Assembly: GCA_025361185.1 (NCBI GenBank)
Contig: JANYAR010000006.1
Location: forward strand, 1-35,091
Reading direction: 5' to 3'
Length of the DNA stretch: 35,091 nucleotides
Source: Alphaproteobacteria bacterium
Lineage (GTDB): Bacteria; Pseudomonadota; Alphaproteobacteria; Micropepsales; Micropepsaceae
The translations under genes and the position numbers were made by a program. Every line of letters starts with the position of its first letter. The first letter of the stretch is position 1. The notes beneath the pieces were generated by a model that saw nothing but the letters and a program-made list of their open reading frames with translations, had not been told where the DNA came from and did no database searches. Shown one piece after another: positions 7,436-14,291 of this stretch.

Positions 7436-8056
7436 ATGCGCGCGACATACTTAATCGCCGCACTCCTCCTGCTCGGCGGCTGCGCCAATCAAGGCGCTGC
7501 GCCTGGGGCCAACAGTGCGCGGCAGGCGGCCAGCGGCTTTCATCAACTATTCATCCATGACGAATGCATCGGGGAAAATGTCGTCCAGCCCGATACTTGC
7601 CTGCACCTTCGGCACCACGAAAAATCGTTCACGTTCGGAGGCAAGGCGGGAACTGTTTATGATGTCACGCTTCGCATCCGCGGCCTGTTCGAGCCTACGG
7701 TGATAGAGGGTGGCGTGGCGCCGGACCCCGCGCATCCCTACTTCCAGATCGGCGGCCACAGCCGCACCACGGACTATTCGCAATGGCACATTGACGTGTC
7801 AGAGCCCAGGCAGAGCTACACCCTCAATCACTATCCGTCCACGTCGCACACCATTCACAAGGAGGATTTCGAGGCGACTATTCCCGTCGCGGCGGGTGCC
7901 ACGGTGCTCGTCCAGGTGATCGACAGCAATGACCGCCAGATCGACAATGGCGACACGCACCATCCCGATCGCCAGCAGATCATCGAGGGTGTTGTGGATA
8001 CGCCCGTGGCGGGCCAAATACTGCGGCTCGACGTGACCGCTGTCCATCCGCGATGA
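7436..8056 (+). CDS. Lipoprotein of unknown function, downstream of GH127
   Basis: A 206-aa protein with a lipoprotein signal (Leu-Leu-Leu-Leu-Gly-Gly-Cys, Cys at residue 16) and a Gly/Ala/Ser linker. The rest is rich in beta strands with many His, Asp and aromatic residues, for example Phe-Thr-Phe-Gly-Gly-Lys-Ala-Gly-Thr-Val-Tyr-Asp-Val and Gly-Gly-His-Ser-Arg-Thr-Thr, which suggests a jelly-roll or carbohydrate-binding-like domain around 50-205. The ATG directly follows the GH127 stop (TAGATG), so translation is coupled and the two probably act on the same substrate. Mature cysteines at about residues 43 and 55 could form a disulfide. I recognise no named family; glycan binding is inferred from fold impression and context. 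Confidence 0.75.
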   Translation: MRATYLIAALLLLGGCANQGAAPGANSARQAASGFHQLFIHDECIGENVVQPDTCLHLRHHEKSFTFGGKAGTVYDVTLRIRGLFEPTVIEGGVAPDPAHPYFQIGGHSRTTDYSQWHIDVSEPRQSYTLNHYPSTSHTIHKEDFEATIPVAAGATVLVQVIDSNDRQIDNGDTHHPDRQQIIEGVVDTPVAGQILRLDVTAVHPR

Positions 8057-8089
8057 TGCCGCGAACGGCGCCGCATCAATCCTGATGCT

Positions 8090-9223
8090 TCACAAGATGC
8101 GGTGGAACCAGGCGAGCGAAAGACCGGCCGCCGCCAGCATGAACAGCGCCGCTGCGGCGGCAAAGAAGGCGGTGATCTCCATTTCCCGCGTCTCCACCAC
8201 CAGCTGGCGCGACAGGACGTCATAGACCGCCTTGAGGTCTTCCGCGCTGGTGGCATGGAAATAGCGCGCCCGGGTCATGTCGGCGATTTTCTTGAGCGCG
8301 TCCTCGTCCAGCTGGGCCCGCATCGAGAACCCCCCAAATCCTACAATGTTGCCATGGGCGGTGCCGAAACCGACGGTATAGACCCTCACCCCATATTCGC
8401 TGGCGATGCGCGCCGCATCCATGGGGACATAACCGGCATTGGTCTGGCCGTCGGTCAGCAGGATGACCACGGCATTCTTGTAGGAGCCGGGCTCGACGGG
8501 AACATGCTTCTTGGGTGGCGCGGTGCCCCGCTCGCCCAGTGCGGTTCCGCCATAGCGGTCGCGAAAATCGTAATTGCCCCAGCGGCCATAACCGCCGAAA
8601 TTGCTGGAGTTGAATTGGTTGATCGGAAAACTATCCAGCGGAAACAAGGTGGACAGCGCCACCAGGATGCCGCTTCCCACCGCCGTGCCGCGCTGCAATT
8701 CGAAGCGGTCTATGGCAGACGTCAGCGCTGCATGGTCGGTGGTGGGCGTTTGCACCAGCAGCGCAGTGGCGGCGAAGGCAACGATCCCGATCCGCACATC
8801 GCGCGGCTGGTCCTTGATATAAGCCTTGGCGGCGGCCTGGGCGGCCGCGATCCGCGAAGGATTGACATCATTGGCGCGCATACTGCCGGACACATCCATT
8901 GCCAGCATGACGGTCGCGACGCGCGACGGCAGGCTCACCTCCGCCGAGGGCCGCGCCATGGCCAGCAGCAACAGGGCAAACGCCGCCAGCATCAGCGCGG
9001 GCGGAATATGGCGGCGCCAGCTCAGCGTCTGGACGGCCTGTTTGACCAGCGCCAGATTGGAATAGTGAAAGGCGGCCTTGCGGCGGCGCAGCAGCAGGAA
9101 AATATATCCCGCGATCAGCAAGGGCACGACCAAGAGCAGCCACAACACGCTTGGCCAATTGAAAGAGATGCTGGGTATCAAGCCACCCAGGCGCGACCAG
9201 GGGATGTGCGGCAGGCCCGTCAT
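8090..9223 (-). CDS. BatA-like VWA-domain membrane protein
   Basis: A 377-aa protein with transmembrane helices near 25-45, 74-91 and 350-373 around a von Willebrand A domain. The metal-ion-dependent adhesion site is intact: Asp-Val-Ser-Gly-Ser at 110-114, a Gly-Thr-Ala near 180 and Leu-Leu-Thr-Asp-Gly-Gln-Thr further on. A Gly/Asn/Tyr-rich stretch of about 50 residues separates the two halves of the VWA fold, as in many proteobacterial relatives. Its ATG overlaps the stop of the DUF58 gene by 4 bases (ATGA). MoxR, DUF58 and VWA proteins form a widespread module thought to help mature or assemble envelope proteins. It ends the gene run; no BatB, BatC or BatD follows. Confidence 0.9.
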   Translation of the reverse strand: MTGLPHIPWSRLGGLIPSISFNWPSVLWLLLVVPLLIAGYIFLLLRRRKAAFHYSNLALVKQAVQTLSWRRHIPPALMLAAFALLLLAMARPSAEVSLPSRVATVMLAMDVSGSMRANDVNPSRIAAAQAAAKAYIKDQPRDVRIGIVAFAATALLVQTPTTDHAALTSAIDRFELQRGTAVGSGILVALSTLFPLDSFPINQFNSSNFGGYGRWGNYDFRDRYGGTALGERGTAPPKKHVPVEPGSYKNAVVILLTDGQTNAGYVPMDAARIASEYGVRVYTVGFGTAHGNIVGFGGFSMRAQLDEDALKKIADMTRARYFHATSAEDLKAVYDVLSRQLVVETREMEITAFFAAAAALFMLAAAGLSLAWFHRIL

Positions 9224-10107
9224 GCCGACCTGCGCAGGCTCTGCTTGCGCATCATCGCAAACCGCATCAGTGCGTCCAGAACGTCGTCTTGCGTGGCCAG
9301 CTCCATCACATCCACGCCGGTCTTTTCGAAAGCGGCACGCAAGTTTGCCTCCCGCGCATCGGCAACCGCCGCGAAACGAGCCTGAAAACCCCGGTCATGG
9401 GTGTCCACGAACAGCTGCTCACCGGATTCAGCATCCTGGAAGGTCAGCAGTCCCAGATCGGGCAGCCGCGTTTCCAGCGGATCGCTCAGCCGCACCGCGA
9501 TCACGTCATGACGCATCGCCAGCAAGCTCAGGGAATTTTCCCACCCCGGCGTGCTGATGAAATCAGACACGACAAAGATCAAGGACCGGCGCCGGATGGC
9601 AATCGCGGCATCCTTCAGAACCTGCTTCAGGTCGGTGGCGCCGGGGCTTGGACGATACGCCGCCACCGTGTTCATGATCTGCAGCAGTTGCCGCCTGCCG
9701 CCACGGGCAGGAATGGTGCGATCTACCCGCCCGGAGAAGATCATCGCGCCGGCCCGGTTGCCCCGGCTCAACATCAGCCGGCACATCAAGGTGGTGAATT
9801 CCATCAACACCGCATGCTTGGAAACACTTACCCCCTCGAACATCATCGAGGGGCTCATGTCCAGCACAAACCAGACCGGAATCTCCCTGTCCTCGATATA
9901 GTCGCGGACATAAGGCGTTCCCAGGCGGGCAGTCGCGTTCCAGTCTATGCGGCGGACATCGTCATGAAACTGATACTCGCGGAGATCGGCCAGATCCAGG
10001 CCATCGCCGCGCGATGGGCTTTTGTGGTCGCCCTGCAACAACCCATCGAGCCGGCGTACGACCGGCAATTCCAGGCGTCTCAGGAGATTGTCAGAGACTG
10101 GCGGCAC
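9220..10107 (-). CDS. DUF58 domain protein of the MoxR module
   Basis: A 295-aa cytoplasmic protein with the DUF58 core: Ser-Arg-Gly-Asp-Gly-Leu-Asp-Leu-Ala-Asp-Leu-Arg-Glu-Tyr near 33-45, Asp-Asp-Val-Arg-Arg-Ile-Asp-Trp-Asn-Ala-Thr-Ala-Arg next, and a degenerate VWA-like segment (Phe-Val-Leu-Asp-Met-Ser-Pro-Ser-Met) around 80-88. Unlike longer DUF58 proteins it has no N-terminal membrane helices. It starts with GTG, and the start lies 17 bases inside the end of the moxR frame, so the two genes are tightly coupled. Known family members work with a MoxR ATPase; the exact biochemical role is unknown. Confidence 0.9.
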   Translation of the reverse strand: MPPVSDNLLRRLELPVVRRLDGLLQGDHKSPSRGDGLDLADLREYQFHDDVRRIDWNATARLGTPYVRDYIEDREIPVWFVLDMSPSMMFEGVSVSKHAVLMEFTTLMCRLMLSRGNRAGAMIFSGRVDRTIPARGGRRQLLQIMNTVAAYRPSPGATDLKQVLKDAAIAIRRRSLIFVVSDFISTPGWENSLSLLAMRHDVIAVRLSDPLETRLPDLGLLTFQDAESGEQLFVDTHDRGFQARFAAVADAREANLRAAFEKTGVDVMELATQDDVLDALMRFAMMRKQSLRRSA

Positions 10108-11080
10108 GTGCTGTCTCCAGGATCGGTGGCGGTACCGCGCGCATGATCTCGCGAATGATCTGATCGGACGTCAGACCTTCGGACAGCGCTTCATAGGACG
10201 GCACCAGCCGGTGGCGAAGCACATCGGCCGCCACGTCCACGACATCGGCGGGCAGCACATAGTCGCGGCCGCGCATGAAGGCCAGTGCGCGCCCCGCCTC
10301 GATCATGGCGATCGATGCGCGTGGGGAGGCGCCATATTGGATAAACCGCTGATACTGCCCCAGGCCACACTTGTCGGGATTTCGCGTCGCGGCGACCAGT
10401 CTGACGGCATAGATGATCAAGGACGGATCGACATACAGCTTGCGCACGGCCGCCTGCATCTGAAGCAACGCTTCGGTGGATGTGACCGGACTGACCGGGA
10501 GCGTTTCGCCGGTCACGCGCTGGACAATGACGAATTCTTCCTCCTCGCTGGGATAGCCGACCAGGATTTTCATCATAAAGCGGTCCACCTGTGCCTCGGG
10601 CAGCGCATAGGTTCCTTCGATTTCGATAGGATTCTGGGTCGCCATCACCACAAACGGCCGGGGCACGGCATAACTCTCCCCCGCGATCGTCACCTGACGC
10701 TCCTGCATGACTTCCAGAAGCGCGCTTTGCACTTTTGCGGGTGCACGGTTGATCTCGTCGGCCAAGACCAGATTGGCGAACACCGGTCCCAGCATGGTGA
10801 CGAATTCGCTGTTCTTCTGATTGAAGATGCGTGTGCCTGTCAGGTCGGCGGGCACAAGGTCCGGCGTAAACTGGATCCGCTTGAAGCTGCCCTGCATCGT
10901 CCTGGCCAGGGTCGCCACGGTCAATGTCTTGGCCAGGCCCGGCACGCCTTCCACCAGAAGATGGCCGCCCGCCAGAAGCGCCACCATCACCCGCTCCAGG
11001 AAATGGTCCTGGCCAACCACGACCTTTTTCACTTCATAGAGCAGATGCTCCAGTCCCGCATGTGCGCCGTTCGTGTTCAT
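10091..11080 (-). CDS. MoxR family AAA+ ATPase
   Basis: A 329-aa AAA+ protein. Walker A is Gly-Val-Pro-Gly-Leu-Ala-Lys-Thr (45-52), Walker B is Leu-Val-Leu-Ala-Asp-Glu-Ile-Asn (104-111), sensor 1 lies in Met-Ala-Thr-Gln-Asn-Pro-Ile, and Tyr-Ala-Leu-Pro-Glu-Ala-Gln-Val-Asp-Arg-Phe is the family signature before the arginine finger. The length is typical. MoxR ATPases act as chaperones that activate or assemble partner proteins, usually with VWA proteins encoded beside them as here. AAGGAC lies about 6 bases before the ATG. It is 33 bases downstream of the S1C protease gene, suggesting shared transcription. Confidence 0.95.
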   Translation of the reverse strand: MNTNGAHAGLEHLLYEVKKVVVGQDHFLERVMVALLAGGHLLVEGVPGLAKTLTVATLARTMQGSFKRIQFTPDLVPADLTGTRIFNQKNSEFVTMLGPVFANLVLADEINRAPAKVQSALLEVMQERQVTIAGESYAVPRPFVVMATQNPIEIEGTYALPEAQVDRFMMKILVGYPSEEEEFVIVQRVTGETLPVSPVTSTEALLQMQAAVRKLYVDPSLIIYAVRLVAATRNPDKCGLGQYQRFIQYGASPRASIAMIEAGRALAFMRGRDYVLPADVVDVAADVLRHRLVPSYEALSEGLTSDQIIREIMRAVPPPILETARAASL

Positions 11081-11113
11081 TGCAAGTCCTTTTCTTCGGG
11101 CCTTCTCTTCAGG

Positions 11114-12166
11114 CTAAAGCGGATTGTCTCCCACGGCCTTGGCCGCGTTCTCGATCGGCACGGCAAAGGCGATACCGGCAAACACCCGTTGTCCGGTGGG
11201 ATTGAATATCGCGGTCACGATGCCGACCACTTCGCCCTCACGATTGACCAGGGGCCCGCCCGAGTTGCCGGGATTGGCGGCTGCGTCAAACTGAATGAGG
11301 TTGGAAAGACGCGGCGCTCCGTCCTTGCGCTCCGGATCAACAAATTCGCGTTTCAGGCCTGAAATCACGCCGGAGGATACCGACGGCCCCAAGCCGAAGG
11401 GAAAGCCCACGGCCACCACCGTGTCGCCGGGATTGAGACCGCCGGTGGAGGCGAGCGTCGCGGGCTTGAGATCGTCGGGAGAATTTTTCGCCCGGATGAC
11501 AGCCAGGTCGTTTTCCGGTTGGACGTTCACCAGCTGGGCATCGGACTTGCTGCCGTCCCAGAAAGTCACCACCCAACGATCGGTCGAACGGATCACGTGC
11601 AAATTGGTCAGAATGTCACCCTTGGTGTCGATCACCACGCCGCTGCCGGTCGCGTCCGGCTTGTCGTCTTTGTTGTCGGGAGAGCGGAACGGCATGGGCT
11701 CGGGGTGCCCGCCTTTTTTTTCTATCCCTTTCCTTGCAGCCTCTTTCTTTGCCGCCGCCTGTTCGGCCTTGGCTTCCTCAGCGGCATGCTCCGGCGACAG
11801 ATAGCCTTCAACCTTCACCACGGATGGCCCCACCACCGCGGCCGCGATGGCCGCATCAGCCGGAGGAGGATCGGTATGCGACATTGTGTATTTTACCGCA
11901 TTGTCGATGTCCCACTGGCTGAGTGGCCGCGGCGCGGGATGCAGAAGCTGCCAGCCGCCGAACAAGAGAAGAACCACAAGGGCCATGGCGGCGGCCGGCA
12001 AAATGCGCTCATGCCGCTTTGCAAAATTCTTGCACCATTGTGTCAATTGCGCGCCAAAATGGCGTGCATCCTCCGTGCCCGCCGACAGTGGCGCAACATG
12101 AATGGGGGCACGCTCTGCAGAAGCACGCCGTCGCCCCGCACGGCTATAAAGCGATTTGCGCTTCAC
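11114..12166 (-). CDS. Membrane-anchored S1C (HtrA/Deg-like) serine protease without PDZ domain
   Basis: A 350-aa protein with a basic cytoplasmic N-terminus, one transmembrane helix at about 57-76, a charged Ala/Glu/Lys-rich linker (127-170) and a trypsin-like domain to the C-terminus. The triad is visible: His190 in Thr-Asn-Leu-His-Val-Ile, Asp220 in Glu-Asn-Asp-Leu-Ala-Val-Ile and Ser302 in Gly-Asn-Ser-Gly-Gly-Pro. DegP and DegS carry one or two PDZ domains after this point; here the protein stops, so it lacks PDZ control. The start is GTG with a weak ribosome site (GGTAAG). The neighbouring MoxR/DUF58/VWA genes suggest it belongs to an envelope quality-control or processing unit. Substrates unknown. 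Confidence 0.88.
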   Translation of the reverse strand: MKRKSLYSRAGRRRASAERAPIHVAPLSAGTEDARHFGAQLTQWCKNFAKRHERILPAAAMALVVLLLFGGWQLLHPAPRPLSQWDIDNAVKYTMSHTDPPPADAAIAAAVVGPSVVKVEGYLSPEHAAEEAKAEQAAAKKEAARKGIEKKGGHPEPMPFRSPDNKDDKPDATGSGVVIDTKGDILTNLHVIRSTDRWVVTFWDGSKSDAQLVNVQPENDLAVIRAKNSPDDLKPATLASTGGLNPGDTVVAVGFPFGLGPSVSSGVISGLKREFVDPERKDGAPRLSNLIQFDAAANPGNSGGPLVNREGEVVGIVTAIFNPTGQRVFAGIAFAVPIENAAKAVGDNPL

Positions 12167-12227
12167 ACCGACTTACCGAAAGGCCGCGTCCAAGCCTATT
12201 AGACCTTATGGGGCGACTTCAAGCTGC

Positions 12228-12265
12228 CCTGACGGCCTGGGGCGCAGCTGCAGCAGGCCGTCAGG
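12228..12265. repeat. Perfect 11-bp inverted repeat with palindromic loop
   Basis: CCTGACGGCCT (12228-12238) is repeated inverted as AGGCCGTCAGG (12255-12265), and the 16-base loop holds the palindrome GCAGCTGC. The right arm covers the stop codon of the RraA-like gene. It could cap or terminate that transcript, though no U-run follows, and it lies 62 bases before the S1C protease start, so it could also be an operator. It is the strongest hairpin I found in the window. Confidence 0.6.
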
Positions 12266-12947
12266 ACTGGATAATCCGTGCCTGCCCGTGAATCGCATTC
12301 CAGGAGGAAAAGCTGGTGGCGCCCGCCTTTACCGCCTCTTCCGCGGTTCGCTCGGCGGCCTGGACCGCACGCAACCGCAGCAGGACCGCTTCGGCGTGAG
12401 CGAGCGCAATGACCACCACACCGTCCGCGTCCCCCACCACGATGTCGCCAGAGCACACATAGACGCCGCCGAGCACCACGGGCGCGCCCACCTGCCCCGG
12501 TCCGGTACTGGCCGGAGAATTCGGTGATATGCCCATGGCGAAAAGCGGCAGGCCGGCCGCCACAATCCCCGCCCGGTCACGCGCCAGCCCATCGGTGACG
12601 AATGCAGCCACCCCCTTGTTGCGCATCATGCCGGCAGCCAGATCGCCGATCACCGCCGTACCGGTATAGTGCTCATTGGCGCACATGATCACGTCGCCCG
12701 CTTGCGCCTCCATTGCCGCACCGACCATGCCGAAGATATCGGCGGGATAGGAATGCGCGGTGAGCGCAGGACCAACGAAACTAGCATTCGCGGCATCGAG
12801 CGGCTTGATGCGCCAATCCACCGCGCCGCGTCCCTCCATGGCGTCGACCAGATGCGAGGTGGCGGCGCCGCGGAAGGCCTCGAGCAACGCCGGGTCCGGC
12901 CGGCGATGACCGCGATGAATGGTGAGCACCGGCGGGTTCTCGATCAT
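12261..12947 (-). CDS. RraA family / HMG-CHA aldolase-like protein
   Basis: A 228-aa protein of the RraA-like fold. Members include 4-hydroxy-4-methyl-2-oxoglutarate/4-carboxy-4-hydroxy-2-oxoadipate aldolases, which cleave hydroxy-diacids to pyruvate using a divalent metal, and the RNase E inhibitor RraA. The metal/substrate motif Asp-X20-Arg-Asp is exact: Asp102, then 20 residues, then Arg123-Asp124. There is no signal peptide, so it is cytoplasmic. A GGAGAGGAA site lies about 8 bases before the ATG. It follows the SelA-like gene by 43 bases on the same strand. Aldolase or decarboxylase activity is more likely than RNase E control given the catabolic neighbours, but this is inference. Confidence 0.85.
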   Translation of the reverse strand: MIENPPVLTIHRGHRRPDPALLEAFRGAATSHLVDAMEGRGAVDWRIKPLDAANASFVGPALTAHSYPADIFGMVGAAMEAQAGDVIMCANEHYTGTAVIGDLAAGMMRNKGVAAFVTDGLARDRAGIVAAGLPLFAMGISPNSPASTGPGQVGAPVVLGGVYVCSGDIVVGDADGVVVIALAHAEAVLLRLRAVQAAERTAEEAVKAGATSFSSWNAIHGQARIIQS

Positions 12948-12990
12948 CTCTGTTTCCTCTCCTTCCCGGTTCAGACTATGCGTTGCGGCC

Positions 12991-14253
12991 CTATGCAGCC
13001 GCCTTCAACAAGACATCGCGCAGCCGGCGCGCGACAATCAAATCCTCGCCCGGCTGCAGCATCCATACTCCGATCACAATAATGTGTTCGCCGTTCGGCA
13101 GTCCCGCAGAACCGCCTTTGCGCCCCGTAGTGGGATTGAGCTCGATGGACGGCGTGCCTTTGCGCAGGGTCTCGGCCACGTCCAGAGGACTTATCTTAAC
13201 CCGCGCCTGGTCATAGCGCAGCAGCAGGTGTGGAATGGCGTTGGCCAACGGAGGCACAATGACCTCGTGCGTGAGGGTGGGAATGTGTTTCAGCTGCGCG
13301 ACGATGCGGTTTGCGCGGCTGCGGTATTCCGCCTGCATGCCATCGTCGGTCTGAGCCAGAAACCAGTCCAGCGCCGCCACCATGCCGATGATCTGTTCCT
13401 TGGCGACCTTCATCCCGCGCCCGACGGTCTCATCATGGGGGCTGTTGCTCCAGCTTGCCGCCTCGATCAGATCCTTGCGCCCCAGCAAGAGGCCGGCATT
13501 CTGCGGCCCGCGCAGGCCCTTGCCGCCGGAAAAGGTCACCAGATCAAAGCCCATTTGGGTGTAATTCCACAGATTGGAAATCGGCGGCACATCGGCGGCG
13601 GCGTCATTGAAGCATGGCACGCCATGGCGGTGCGCCACTTCGATCCATTTTTCGCGGGCAATCTGCCCCTCTTCCGCGGCATTGTAGAAGTGGCACATCA
13701 CCGTGCGAGCAGTGAAAGCGGCTTCATATTGCGCCAGCGTCTCCACTTCGACAAAGCGGACGCCGCAATTCTTGATGGCATGGTCGTAGCCGTAGCGATG
13801 CCCCTTCTGAACGATGACCTCGTTTTTCAGTCCCGACACGTCCAGCGGCAGCATGCTCACCGCCTGCCGGTTTCCCACCGTCATGCACGCCGCCGTGCCC
13901 AACGTGAGCGCCGAAGAAGCCCCCGCGCAAACCAAAGCCGCCTCGCATTTCAGGCGCCCCGCGATATATTCGCCCGACTTCTGCTGCAATTCCGCCAGCC
14001 GGACGGGATGTTTGGCGGCGCGGGCAACCGCGGCCTGCACCGATGGCGGCATGATCGATGCGGTGAGCGCCGTATAGGTACCCGCCGCATTGATGATCTT
14101 TGTGACACCGAGCTTGTCGTAATAGTCCTCGGCGTGCGCGTCGGATGCGACCGCCGCATCGGCCCGGACGGATGAGGTGCCTAAAAGGCCGGTGGCGGCC
14201 GTGGCGTTTCTCGTCCAGGCAAAGAAGCTGCGGCGCGTTGCGGAATTTTTCAT
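12991..14253 (-). CDS. SelA-like PLP-dependent enzyme with a Tat-type signal
   Basis: A 420-aa fold-type I PLP enzyme of the SelA-like family (selenocysteine synthase, D-glucosaminate-6-phosphate ammonia-lyase DgaE and unclassified relatives). Expected residues are present: Asp217 in Asn-Asp-Ala-Ala-Ala-Asp to hold the PLP ring nitrogen and Lys245 in Ser-Gly-Gly-Lys-Gly-Leu-Arg-Gly-Pro for the Schiff base; Asn-Ala-Ala-Gly-Thr-Tyr near 55 is a family start motif. Unusually it opens with Thr-Arg-Arg-Ser-Phe-Phe and an Ala/Gly/Leu stretch ending Val-Arg-Ala-Asp-Ala near 33, a plausible Tat signal. Tat moves folded, cofactor-loaded proteins, so export is feasible. It is too far from SelA context for selenium metabolism. 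Likely an amino-acid or amino-sugar-acid lyase; substrate unknown. Confidence 0.82.
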   Translation of the reverse strand: MKNSATRRSFFAWTRNATAATGLLGTSSVRADAAVASDAHAEDYYDKLGVTKIINAAGTYTALTASIMPPSVQAAVARAAKHPVRLAELQQKSGEYIAGRLKCEAALVCAGASSALTLGTAACMTVGNRQAVSMLPLDVSGLKNEVIVQKGHRYGYDHAIKNCGVRFVEVETLAQYEAAFTARTVMCHFYNAAEEGQIAREKWIEVAHRHGVPCFNDAAADVPPISNLWNYTQMGFDLVTFSGGKGLRGPQNAGLLLGRKDLIEAASWSNSPHDETVGRGMKVAKEQIIGMVAALDWFLAQTDDGMQAEYRSRANRIVAQLKHIPTLTHEVIVPPLANAIPHLLLRYDQARVKISPLDVAETLRKGTPSIELNPTTGRKGGSAGLPNGEHIIVIGVWMLQPGEDLIVARRLRDVLLKAAA

Positions 14254-14291
14254 GTGTTCCTCTCATTCTTTTGGCCGGCGCGGGTCAGCGC

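Noticed and set aside
12919..14175. 418-codon rightward frame over the SelA-like gene
   Set aside because: Antisense shadow typical of high-GC codon bias; the opposite strand has intact PLP motifs.
12991..14253. Calling the SelA-like gene selA
   Set aside because: No selB or selC neighbour and an export signal; the fold is shared with other lyases.
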